Assembly: GCA_020632695.1 (NCBI GenBank)
Contig: JACKFB010000007.1
Location: forward strand, 1 to 64,000
DNA length: 64,000 bases
Reading direction: 5' to 3'
Origin: Deltaproteobacteria bacterium
GTDB taxonomy: Bacteria > Myxococcota_A > UBA9042 > PHBI01 > JACKFB01
Shown piece after piece: positions 42,651 through 51,197 of this stretch (positions within the stretch are counted from its first letter, which is position 1; each line of letters begins with the position of its first letter). The translations under genes were made by a program, and so were the position numbers. The notes under the pieces were generated by a model, which was not told the DNA's origin, did not search any database, and was given only the letters and a program-made list of their open reading frames with translations.

Positions 42651-45065
42651 ATGGAATCGCTCCCCGAAGATCGCCCCGTTCGTCCCTGGCCCCTCGCCGT
42701 CGCCCTGCTCCTCCTCTTCGGGGGCATCGGCCTCGCGCTGTACCTGACCTACGTCAAGCTCCGGCTCGGCTACGACCCGACCTTCGTCAGCGCCTGCAAC
42801 TTCGGCGGCAAGCTGAACTGCGACCAGGTGCAGACCCACCCGGCCTCGGAGATCTTCGGGCTGCCGCTGGCCCTCTACGCCATCCCCACCTACCTGGTGA
42901 TGGCGTTCCTGGCCTTCTTCGGCCTGCGCGGCGGGCCGCGCGCCGGCACCGCCACCAGCTATCTGGCCGGCCTCGGCGTGCTCACCGTGCTGCACTCCGC
43001 CTACCTCGCCTGGGTCAGCCACACGCAGATCGGCTTCTACTGCCCCTACTGCATCGGCCTGTACGTGGTGAACCTCAGCACCACCGTGCTGGCCTTCGCA
43101 GCCAGCCGCCGCGGGGTACTGGGCAGCGTGAGCCTCGCCTTCTCGGGCCTCGGCGCCCTCCGTCGCCCCCTGGTGCCGGCGGCGATCTTCTTCGTGGTGG
43201 CGGGCGCGCTGACCGTGCTCGGCTTCCTGCAGGCGCGCAGCCAGATGCTGGAGTCGGCCAAGGCCCTCATCGCCAGCCAGATGGCCGCGCCCGTGCCAGC
43301 CGAGGTGGCTCCGGCCGACGCCGCCGCGGCGACCGGCTCCGACACTGCGGCGCAGCAGACCACCGGCGCGCCTGCGAAGGTGGCCGCCGCAGCCAGGCCG
43401 CCGGCGGCGCGCCCCAAGCCGAAGGTGACCGAGAACGGCCTGGACTGGTTCGACGTGCCGCTGGCCGACGACGAGCACAGCCTGGGGCCGGTCGACGCTC
43501 CGGTGACCTTCGTCGCCTTCAAGGACTTCGAGTGCGGGTTCTGTCGCTTCGTGCACGCCCAGGAGCACCCGCTCCACGAGAAGTACAAGGACAAGGTGCG
43601 CTTCGTCTTCAAGCACTACCCGATGAACGGCGACTGCAACTACCGCATGGGCGGCGAGCGCATGCACGAGGGCGCCTGCCGCGCGGCCTTCGCGGCGTCG
43701 TGTGCGCAGGAGCAGGGCAAGTTCTGGGAGATGAACGACCTGCTCTACCAGAACCAGAAGCGCTTCTCCGATGAGGAGCTGCGCGGATACGCCGAGAAGC
43801 TGGGCCTGGACCTGGCCGCCTACGACGCGTGCAGGGCGTCGGACCGCCCCAAGCAGCGCATCGAGCGCGACGTGCGCATCGCCGCTCGGGCGCGCATCAA
43901 CGGCACGCCGCGCATCTACATCAACGGGCGCATGGTCACGGGCTCCACCGCCACCGACGTGCTGGACTACTACATCCAGCAGGCGCTGGAGAACCCCGTG
44001 CTGGCGGCGCCGGTGGCCCAGCCGGTCACCGACGCCACTCCGCGCTCGGTGAAGGCCCAGAAGCAGGCGGGCGCCTTCTGGATCGACGCGTTCGAGGCCT
44101 CGATCGACGGCTCGGGCAAGGCGGTCAGCGTGCCGCAGGTCAAGCCGGCGATGGTGAACTGGTACGAGGCCAAGGCGGCGTGCGAGAAGGCGGGCAAGCG
44201 GCTGTGCAGCGAGGAGGAGTGGGTGTCGGCCTGCATCGGGCAGGCGGCCACCGACCCGGACGGCGACGGGCGCTTCACCGACGGCGCGGTGCAGGGGCGC
44301 ATGTATCCCTACGGGGCCTTCTACGAGGTCGGCGCCTGTCGCGACTCGGAGGACGAGCTGCACGGCGCGCCGGGGGCCACGGGCGCGAACGCGGGGTGCG
44401 TCACGCCGGAGGGCGTCTACGACCTGACCGGCAACGTGTACGAGTGGGTGGGCGCGACGGCGGAGACCTCGGCCATGATGGGCGGCGACTGGCGAAGCGG
44501 CAGCGGCGGGACCTGCCGCCGGGTCACGACCACCTTCGGCGCCGGCTACAAGAACAGCACCACCGGCTTCCGCTGCTGCTCGGACGAGCAGACCCGCGAG
44601 GTGGCGACGGCGGCGCAGGTGGCCGAGCCGACGCTGCCCAAGGCGCTCGGCGCCAAGGTGCCCGACGACCTGGTGCTGGAGACCACGAGCGGCAGCAAGC
44701 TGTCGCCTCAGAGCTTCAAGGGCAAGGTGACCTACCTGACCTTCTTCGCGTCGTGGTGCGGCAACTGCAAGAAGCAGATGCCGGCGATCAAGCAGTGGCA
44801 GGACGAGTGGGGGGCGAAGGGCTTCCAGGTGGTCGGCATCAACGTGGACCGCACGGCGGCCAACGGCGAGCGGTACATCCAGGAGCTGGCGCCGAACTTC
44901 ACCGTGGCGCTGGACCCCAGCGCGCGGACGATGAGCGACTTCGACATCAGCGCGATGCCGACCAGCTTCATCATCGACCGGGACGGCGTCGTGCGTGAGC
45001 GGGTGGTGGGCTACAAGGAGGCCGAGGTCGCCGCCACCCGCAAGAAGATCACCGACCTGCTCTGA
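42651..45065 (+). CDS. Four-domain thiol-oxidoreductase fusion: VKOR, DsbA, FGE-like and TlpA domains
   Basis: 804 residues, start ATG 42651 with GGAG upstream and a promoter further up. Residues about 10-200 are a membrane VKOR domain: CNFGGKLNC and the redox CPYC. A Pro/Ala linker follows. About 260-450 is a DsbA/thioredoxin_4 domain with CGFC and INGTPRIYING. About 475-645 is a formylglycine-generating-enzyme-like (SUMF1) fold: KAACEKAGKRLCSEEEWVSA, then YDLTGNVYEWVG, then GFRCCSDE. The C-terminus is a TlpA-type thioredoxin with ASWCGNCKKQM. VKOR reoxidises DsbA using quinone, so the first two domains form a disulfide-making unit. The FGE-like insert and the TlpA unit are unexpected additions. 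Confidence 0.88.
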   Translation: MESLPEDRPVRPWPLAVALLLLFGGIGLALYLTYVKLRLGYDPTFVSACNFGGKLNCDQVQTHPASEIFGLPLALYAIPTYLVMAFLAFFGLRGGPRAGTATSYLAGLGVLTVLHSAYLAWVSHTQIGFYCPYCIGLYVVNLSTTVLAFAASRRGVLGSVSLAFSGLGALRRPLVPAAIFFVVAGALTVLGFLQARSQMLESAKALIASQMAAPVPAEVAPADAAAATGSDTAAQQTTGAPAKVAAAARPPAARPKPKVTENGLDWFDVPLADDEHSLGPVDAPVTFVAFKDFECGFCRFVHAQEHPLHEKYKDKVRFVFKHYPMNGDCNYRMGGERMHEGACRAAFAASCAQEQGKFWEMNDLLYQNQKRFSDEELRGYAEKLGLDLAAYDACRASDRPKQRIERDVRIAARARINGTPRIYINGRMVTGSTATDVLDYYIQQALENPVLAAPVAQPVTDATPRSVKAQKQAGAFWIDAFEASIDGSGKAVSVPQVKPAMVNWYEAKAACEKAGKRLCSEEEWVSACIGQAATDPDGDGRFTDGAVQGRMYPYGAFYEVGACRDSEDELHGAPGATGANAGCVTPEGVYDLTGNVYEWVGATAETSAMMGGDWRSGSGGTCRRVTTTFGAGYKNSTTGFRCCSDEQTREVATAAQVAEPTLPKALGAKVPDDLVLETTSGSKLSPQSFKGKVTYLTFFASWCGNCKKQMPAIKQWQDEWGAKGFQVVGINVDRTAANGERYIQELAPNFTVALDPSARTMSDFDISAMPTSFIIDRDGVVRERVVGYKEAEVAATRKKITDLL

Positions 45066-45092
45066 GGGTCGCTGAGGGCGGCCTGTCGAGAA

Positions 45093-45113
45093 GGGGGACG
45101 CCTCGCGCCCCCC
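45093..45113 (+). terminator. Hairpin GGGGG-A-CGC-CTC-GCG-CCCCC after a stop codon
   Basis: Stem of five G-C pairs plus three inner pairs with one bulged A and a CTC loop, 27 bp after the stop at 45065. It matches the hairpin family at 1635 and 36135. A GCGGGC-AGA-GCCCGC hairpin (45118-45132) follows. Neither has a T tract. Confidence 0.5.
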
Positions 45114-45236
45114 TCCCCGCGGGCAGAGCCCGCAGGGCCCCTCCCCCCCGACGCGGCCCGCCGACGCGGCCCGCGTAGCTGCCCACGCGCCCGAGACAGC
45201 CTTCACGACTCGGGAAGCGGCGAGGCGCATGGGCGG

Positions 45237-47111
45237 CTACTGGGTGTAGTCCCGGTAGGTGTAGAACGCCGCGCGCAGCCCGAAGAGCAGGGCCGCCGCC
45301 ATCATCAGGCCGGCGAACACGAAGAAGAAGCTCACCAGCGGCAGATCCTTGAAGCCCGCGAGGAGGGCGACCAGCAGGTTGCCGATGGTCACGTTGAGCA
45401 GCCAGAAGCCCATGATGACCGACTTCATGGTCTTGGGGGCCTGGGAGTAGGCGAACTCGAGGCCGGTGATCGAGACCATCACCTCGGCCAGCGTGATGAT
45501 GAAGTAGGGGATGAGCTGCCAGCCGACGTGGAGCTTCTCGGCGCCGTCGGCGAGGGCGTCGATGCGGAGCTGGAGCAGCGCGACGGCCACGAAGGCGAAG
45601 CCGGCGGTGAGCATGCCCAGGGTCATGCGGCGTAGCGGGCGCGGCTCGAAGCCCAGGCGCCCCAGCAGCGGGTAGAGACCGAAGGTGGTGAGCGGGATGA
45701 GGATCATCACCATGAAGGGGTTGACCGCGGGGATCTGGGAGGGCTGCAGCTCGTAGGCCGGGCCGAAGGCGTAGGCCGCGTAGCCGCCGGCGAGGCCGAT
45801 GGCCAGGCCGATGGGCAGGCCGAGCACGCGCGCGCGGCTGCCGCGCCGGGCCGAGAGCAGGATGGCGACGCCGACCAGGGCGCCGAGTCCGCAGCCGGCG
45901 GCGAGCCAGCCGGGGAGGTCGAAGGCCACCCTGCGGTCGAGATGGCGGGCCTGCTCGATCCAGGTCGAGGAGTGCTGGTCGAAGAGCGCCCAGAAGACGC
46001 TGACCAGGAAGAAGACGCTGATGATGCGCCAGACGGCGATGGGGCCCTCGGCGGCGGCGCTGCCGAAGCGGCGCGCGGCCGGGCCGTAGAACCAGTGGTC
46101 GCGGAGATCGGGCACGTCGGGTGGCGGGGGCTCGCCCGGCAGCGGCTTGGACGGGCTGAGGCGCGCCCAGATGGAGAGCATGGTCTGGCTGAAGAAGCCG
46201 TCGTCCAGCGCCAGCCCCTGGCGGTAGCCGAAGAGCACGATGAACAGCAGCACCAGCCCGCCGCAGATGCCGAGGGTCACCGGCAGCGTGGTCAGCTCGT
46301 GGAGGAAGACCGGGTAGCCGAACACGCCCATGAAGAGCGCGCTGCCCGCGGTGACGTCGAGCAGGCCCAGGCGCCCACCGGGGAAGGGCGGCACGTGGAC
46401 GAAGACCTTGCGGCCGCCCCAGAAGAAGATGGTCGCCAGCCCCATGAGGATGCCGGGGATGCCGAAGGCCCAGCTCGCGCTGCCGGAGAAGTGGGGGATG
46501 CCGGTGACCGGGTCGACGATGCGCTCGCCCAGGACCAGCGGGATGAAGAGGGTGGCGAAGGCCGAGCCGAAGTTGATGATGAAATAGAAGGCGTTGTAGA
46601 CCTTCTCGAGCTTGTGCCAGTTGCCGCGGCCGAACTGGTCGCCGACGTGGGCCGACACGCAGGGCTTGATGCCGCCGGAGCCGACGGCGATGAGGCCCAG
46701 GCCGATGTAGAGGCCGTGGACGGGGTCCACGTAGACCTGCCCGAACATGTCGAGCTGCCAGGTCGGGCTCTCGAAGACCGCCAGGGCCAGGTGGCCGAGG
46801 CAGTAGACGATCGAGAGCCAGAGGATGGTCTGGTACTTGCCCAGCAGGCGGTCGGCGATCACCGCCCCGATGATCGGCAGGGCGTAGACCGCGGCGTTGA
46901 AGAGGTGGACCGTCTCGGTGGCGGCCATCTTGGCCATCTCCGGGTCCATCTCGCGCATCGCCTGGTAGAGCGCGACCACGTACACGTAGAGGATCGCGCG
47001 CATCCCGTAGAAGCTGAAGCGCTCGCAACCCTCGTTGCCGATGATGTACCCGATGCCGGGCGGATAGCTGGTGATGTCCGGATCGGGGGCTATCCGATAG
47101 CTGCGGGTCAT
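45237..47111 (-). CDS. POT/PTR2-family proton-dependent oligopeptide transporter
   Basis: 624 residues with about 12-14 membrane helices. The family signature appears in helix 1 as NEGCERFSFYGMRAIL (the ExxER proton-coupling motif is NEGCERF here). Later come AFYFIINFGSAFATLFIPL (the FYxxINxG motif) and SFWALFDQHSSTWIEQ. It imports di- and tripeptides with protons. ATG 47111 gives the normal N-terminus. It is divergent from mdh with a 218-bp gap, in which I see no clear operator. Confidence 0.93.
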   Translation of the reverse strand: MTRSYRIAPDPDITSYPPGIGYIIGNEGCERFSFYGMRAILYVYVVALYQAMREMDPEMAKMAATETVHLFNAAVYALPIIGAVIADRLLGKYQTILWLSIVYCLGHLALAVFESPTWQLDMFGQVYVDPVHGLYIGLGLIAVGSGGIKPCVSAHVGDQFGRGNWHKLEKVYNAFYFIINFGSAFATLFIPLVLGERIVDPVTGIPHFSGSASWAFGIPGILMGLATIFFWGGRKVFVHVPPFPGGRLGLLDVTAGSALFMGVFGYPVFLHELTTLPVTLGICGGLVLLFIVLFGYRQGLALDDGFFSQTMLSIWARLSPSKPLPGEPPPPDVPDLRDHWFYGPAARRFGSAAAEGPIAVWRIISVFFLVSVFWALFDQHSSTWIEQARHLDRRVAFDLPGWLAAGCGLGALVGVAILLSARRGSRARVLGLPIGLAIGLAGGYAAYAFGPAYELQPSQIPAVNPFMVMILIPLTTFGLYPLLGRLGFEPRPLRRMTLGMLTAGFAFVAVALLQLRIDALADGAEKLHVGWQLIPYFIITLAEVMVSITGLEFAYSQAPKTMKSVIMGFWLLNVTIGNLLVALLAGFKDLPLVSFFFVFAGLMMAAALLFGLRAAFYTYRDYTQ

Positions 47112-47329
47112 GGGCGCTCCGTCCGAGGGGGTCGGCGGAGGCTACCGGCCCACCGCCCATGCGGCAAGCGGGCCGGGCACTCGCAGGGTGTGTCCCCGTC
47201 TTCGGACCGAGCGAGGCGCACGGCGGGATCCGGGGACGGCCTCGGAGGGAAACACACGCGTCCATGGACGCGGGAGCGACCATCTGCTATTCGGCGCGCG
47301 ACGTTTTCGGACCTGTCTCGGAGAGACCC

Positions 47330-48310
47330 ATGACTCGACCCATGCGCATCGCAGTGACCGGCGCCGCCGGCCAGATCGGATACTCCCTGCTCTTCCGCAT
47401 CGCCTCCGGCGAGATGCTCGGCCCCGACCAGCCGGTCATCATCCAGGGCCTCGAGCTGCCCGTCGCCATGAACGCCCTCGAGGGCGTCGCGATGGAGCTC
47501 ACCGACAGCGCCTTCCCGCTGCTGCACGGCGTCGAGGTCGCCGACGATCCCAAGATCGCCTTCAAGGGAGCGGACATCGTGCTGCTGGTCGGCTCGCGCC
47601 CGCGCTCGGCGGGGATGGAGCGCGCCGATCTCATCCGGGTGAACGGCCCGATCTTCACCGGCCAGGGCCAGGCCATCGACACCGTCGCCGCCGAGGACGC
47701 GAAGGTCCTGGTCGTCGGCAACCCGTGCAACACCAACTGCCTCATCGCCGCGGCCCAGGCCCGTCGCGTCCCGCGCGCCAACTTCACCGCGATGACGCGC
47801 CTGGACCACAACCGCGCCGTCGGCCAGCTCGCGCTGCGGGCCCAGGCCACGCCGGCCCAGGTCAAGAACGTCATCATCTGGGGCAACCACTCCTCGACGA
47901 TGGTGCCCGACACGGACCGCGCGACCATCGACGGCCGCTCGGTGCCCGATCTGCTCGACAGCGCCTGGCTGGAAGGCCCCTTCGACGAGACCGTGCGCGA
48001 GCGCGGCAAGGCGATCATCCAGGCCCGCGGCAAGTCGTCGGCGGCGTCGGCGGCCAACGCGGCCATCGACCACATCCACGACTGGTTCCTCGGCACCGGC
48101 GACCAGGAGTGGACCTCGATGGCCGTCCCCTCCCAGGGACAGTACGGCGTGCCCGAGGGGCTGATCTTCTCGTTCCCGTGCCGCATCACCGGCCCGTGGC
48201 AGTACGAGATCGTCGAGGGCCTCGAGCTGAGCGCCTCGGTGAAGTCCAAGATGCAGGCCACCATCGACGAGCTGGCCAGCGAGCGCGAGACGGTGAAGGA
48301 CCTGCTCTGA
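47330..48310 (+). CDS. mdh: Malate dehydrogenase
   Basis: 326 residues, the usual length of the cytosolic-type MDH. NAD-binding motif VTGAAGQIGYSLLF, the substrate-binding MERADLIRVN, VVGNPCNTN, and the catalytic His in IIWGNHSSTMVPD are all present. It interconverts malate and oxaloacetate in the TCA cycle. ATG 47330 has GGAG about seven bases upstream. The frame stays open further upstream but without MDH-like sequence. Confidence 0.97.
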   Translation: MTRPMRIAVTGAAGQIGYSLLFRIASGEMLGPDQPVIIQGLELPVAMNALEGVAMELTDSAFPLLHGVEVADDPKIAFKGADIVLLVGSRPRSAGMERADLIRVNGPIFTGQGQAIDTVAAEDAKVLVVGNPCNTNCLIAAAQARRVPRANFTAMTRLDHNRAVGQLALRAQATPAQVKNVIIWGNHSSTMVPDTDRATIDGRSVPDLLDSAWLEGPFDETVRERGKAIIQARGKSSAASAANAAIDHIHDWFLGTGDQEWTSMAVPSQGQYGVPEGLIFSFPCRITGPWQYEIVEGLELSASVKSKMQATIDELASERETVKDLL

Positions 48311-48404
48311 CAGGTGCGGCGCGGCGACCTTGCTCCTGGGGGGCGCGGGCGGTGATACTCGGCTGAGCCTCGGCCTGCTGCCCGGCGCTACCCAGGAGCT
48401 GCGC

Positions 48405-49052
48405 GTGGTCCGCTTGCTCATCGTGGCCCTCTTCGGAGGGCCGGCCCTCGCCGGCCTGGCGAGCTGCGACAGCCCGCAGGAGATCATCTGCGTGGGCGAG
48501 ATCGTGGTGGGCGCGGACGGGAAGACCCGCTGCATCGGCAGGGCGCCATCCACGCCCGATGGGCGCACGGGGCCCGACGCGGTGACGTCCCCCGACGTGC
48601 CCGGCCGCACCGACGTGGTGGTGATCCCCGAGGTCAGCGGCCCCGACCCGGAGCTGCAGTGCGCCGGGGCCGAGCTGCACTGGAAGCCGCTCATGGCCGC
48701 CTGCAGCAAGCACTGCGAGTGCCAGACGGGCTACTGCTACGACGAGGGCGCCTACCTGGGCGGCTTCCGCTTCTGCACGCGCCCCTGCAACGGGAGCTGC
48801 GCCGACCTGGGCAGCGGCACCCTCCAGGACACCGTGTGCCTGAACCTGAACGCCTTGCGGAAGTCCTTCCCCGCCATGGTGGAGGACCACATCTGCGCGA
48901 CCATGTGCTCGAGCCCGGCCGACTGCGAGGCCCTGAGCACCGACTACGACACCTGCGGCACGGCCGGATGCAGCGGCGGGAACGCGACGTGCTGGGGGGG
49001 CACGACGCTGGCGCTGCAGAAGACCTGCCAGATCAAATCGACCATCCCTTGA
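48405..49052 (+). CDS. Cys-rich lipoprotein of unknown function
   Basis: 215 residues from GTG 48405, supported by AGGAG at 48393-48397. The leader VVRLLIVALFGGPALAGLASC ends in a lipobox Cys. A short Pro/Thr/Asp linker follows, and then a Cys-rich domain (CSKHCECQTGYC, then FCTRPCNGSC, then CSSPADCEAL). Its Cys pattern resembles the tails of the lipoproteins at 303 and 36158. It is probably on the outer surface. I do not recognise a function. Confidence 0.8.
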   Translation: MVRLLIVALFGGPALAGLASCDSPQEIICVGEIVVGADGKTRCIGRAPSTPDGRTGPDAVTSPDVPGRTDVVVIPEVSGPDPELQCAGAELHWKPLMAACSKHCECQTGYCYDEGAYLGGFRFCTRPCNGSCADLGSGTLQDTVCLNLNALRKSFPAMVEDHICATMCSSPADCEALSTDYDTCGTAGCSGGNATCWGGTTLALQKTCQIKSTIP

Positions 49053-49062
49053 GAGGAAGACC

Positions 49063-49560
49063 ATGAGCAGCGGCGAACGCATCCGCGACGCGGCCCCACC
49101 CGTGACCTCGGACGAGGGCTTCGTCGACTGGGGACCGGCGCTGCCCGGCGGCTACGTCGGCGGGCGGGTGCGGGTGATGACGGCGTCACCGCGGCTGGTG
49201 CGGGCGGCCTGGGAGCTGGCCCGGGACCCCGAGGAGGGCTGGACCGTGCGCGCCGAGGGCGCTCGCGGAGAGGAGCTGGCGCGGGCGGAGCTTCCGCCGC
49301 ACGCCCGGGAGGCCTGGGTGCGCGTGCCGCCTGCCACGCGAGGGCGGCTCGCGCTGCACGCCGGGGCCGACCGCGTGGCCATCCTGCCCTTCGAGACGCC
49401 CGCCGACGCGCCCTCCGAGGACCGCAGCGAGCGCTGGGCATCGGTAGGGCCCGACGGACGGCTCCAGGTCGCCTCCACGCCGGCGGGCCGCGCCGTCGAG
49501 CGCCTGGCCGGGCCGGGCGGCCCCTCCTCGGGCGGCTCCCGTGCGGAGGTGCCCGCATGA
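49063..49560 (+). CDS. DUF4912 domain protein
   Basis: 165 residues. The segment WGPALPGGYVGGRVRVMTAS followed by PRLVRAAWELARD matches DUF4912, a small domain often encoded beside glycoside hydrolase family 57 genes. It overlaps the GH57 gene by four bases (ATGA), which fits that link. The C-terminal 40 residues are Pro/Ser/Gly-rich. It may help position or regulate the glucan enzyme (inference from gene order). Confidence 0.8.
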   Translation: MSSGERIRDAAPPVTSDEGFVDWGPALPGGYVGGRVRVMTASPRLVRAAWELARDPEEGWTVRAEGARGEELARAELPPHAREAWVRVPPATRGRLALHAGADRVAILPFETPADAPSEDRSERWASVGPDGRLQVASTPAGRAVERLAGPGGPSSGGSRAEVPA

Positions 49561-51188
49561 GCACCGGATGCCTCTCCCTGGTCCTGCACGCCCACCTCCC
49601 CTTCGTGCGACACCCCGAGCACCCGAGCTTCCTCGAGGAGGACTGGCTCTTCGAGGGCCTCACCGAGACCTACGTGCCGCTCGTGCGCATGCTGGACCGC
49701 CTCGAGGCAGACGGCGTCCCCTCGCCGCTGACGCTCTCGGTCTCCCCGCCGCTGTGTGAGATGCTCGCCGATCCGCTCCTCCGTGAGCGCTACGCCGAGC
49801 GGCTCGACGCGCTCATCCGGCTGGCCGACGAGGAGGCCGAGGCGCGCCGCGGCACCCCCACCCAGGACGCCGCGGACCACGTGGCCTGGCTGATGCGCGA
49901 CACCCGCCAGGTCTGGCAGGAGTGCTACGGCCGCGACCTGCTGGCCGCGCTGGCCCACCACCAGGACACCGGCCGGCTGGAGCTCATCACCGTGGCCGGC
50001 ACCCACGGCTTCTTGCCGTTGATGGCGACCGACGAAGCCCGCCGCGCGCAGATCGAGGTGGCCTGCGCGAACTTCGCCAAGCACTTCGGCCGCCGCCCGG
50101 AAGGGATCTGGCTGCCCGAGTGCGCGTTCGCCCCGGGCCTGGACCGCCTGCTCGCCGACGCGGGCCTCTCCTACTTCTTCACCGAGACCCACGGTGTCAC
50201 CTACGCCCGCCCGCGGCCGCGCTTCGGGCACTACCGGCACGTGCTGACCGAGCACGGGGTCGCCGCCTTCGCCCGGGACCCCGAGTGCTCCCGCCAGGTG
50301 TGGTCGGCAGACGAGGGCTACCCGGGCGACCCGCTCTATCGCGAGTTCTACCGGGACGTGGGTTGGGAGGCTTCCGCCGAGCGGGTGGCGCCGATCTTCA
50401 TGGGCGGGCCGCGTCGCGGCGTGGGCCTCAAGCTGCACCGGGTGACCGGGCGCGTGTCCCTGGACCAGAAGGAGGCCTGGGTCCCCGCCTGGGCCTTCGA
50501 GCGGGCCGCCGAGCACGCGGGCCACTTCCTGCGGAGCCGCCAGGAGCAGGTCGCCCGCATCGCCGACGCGATGGGCGCCGCGCCGCACCTGCTGGCGCCC
50601 TTCGACGCGGAGCTCTTCGGCCACTGGTGGTACGAGGGGGTCGCCTTCCTCGAGGCGCTGTTCCGTCAGGCCGCGACCCAGGACGAGGTCGCCCTGACGA
50701 CGCCGCGCGGGTGGCTGGCCCGCGAGCCGGTGGCCCAGGTCGTGACGCCCTGCGCCAGCTCCTGGGGCGACGGCGGCTCGTACGAGGTGTGGCTCAACGG
50801 TGGCAACGCCTGGATGTACGAGCACCTGCACCGGGCGGAGGAGCGCATGGTCGAGCTGGCCAACCGCACCGAGACGCCCACCGCGCTCGAGCGACGCGCC
50901 ATGTGCCAGGCGGCGCGCGAGCTCTTGCTCGCCCAGGCCAGCGACTGGGCCTTCATCGTCACCATGGCCACCGTGGTCCCCTACGCCGTGCGGCGCACCC
51001 GCACCCACCTGGCGCGCCTCGATCGCATCCACCGCGACGTGCTGGCCGGGACCATCGACGAGGCCTGGCTCAGCGAGGTCGAGGCCGCCGACTCGGCGTT
51101 CCAGGAGGTGGACCCGAGGCTCTGGCGCAGCGACGGGGTCCGCGCGCCGGGAGCCGGCGCCGCCGTCTGGAGCGCCTCGGCCGAGTGA
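49557..51188 (+). CDS. GH57 family glycoside hydrolase (1,4-alpha-glucan branching enzyme-like)
   Basis: 543 residues with the DUF1957-type GH57 layout. Family motifs are LHAHLPFVRHPE (near the N-terminus), THGFLP, the catalytic Glu in IWLPECAFAPG, and the acid/base Asp region PFDAELFGHWWYEG. The C-terminal helical region (SDWAFIVTMATVVPYAVRR) is typical of bacterial GH57 branching enzymes that introduce alpha-1,6 branches into glycogen. It is coupled to the DUF4912 gene. Confidence 0.92.
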   Translation: MSTGCLSLVLHAHLPFVRHPEHPSFLEEDWLFEGLTETYVPLVRMLDRLEADGVPSPLTLSVSPPLCEMLADPLLRERYAERLDALIRLADEEAEARRGTPTQDAADHVAWLMRDTRQVWQECYGRDLLAALAHHQDTGRLELITVAGTHGFLPLMATDEARRAQIEVACANFAKHFGRRPEGIWLPECAFAPGLDRLLADAGLSYFFTETHGVTYARPRPRFGHYRHVLTEHGVAAFARDPECSRQVWSADEGYPGDPLYREFYRDVGWEASAERVAPIFMGGPRRGVGLKLHRVTGRVSLDQKEAWVPAWAFERAAEHAGHFLRSRQEQVARIADAMGAAPHLLAPFDAELFGHWWYEGVAFLEALFRQAATQDEVALTTPRGWLAREPVAQVVTPCASSWGDGGSYEVWLNGGNAWMYEHLHRAEERMVELANRTETPTALERRAMCQAARELLLAQASDWAFIVTMATVVPYAVRRTRTHLARLDRIHRDVLAGTIDEAWLSEVEAADSAFQEVDPRLWRSDGVRAPGAGAAVWSASAE

Positions 51189-51197
51189 GAGGACCGC

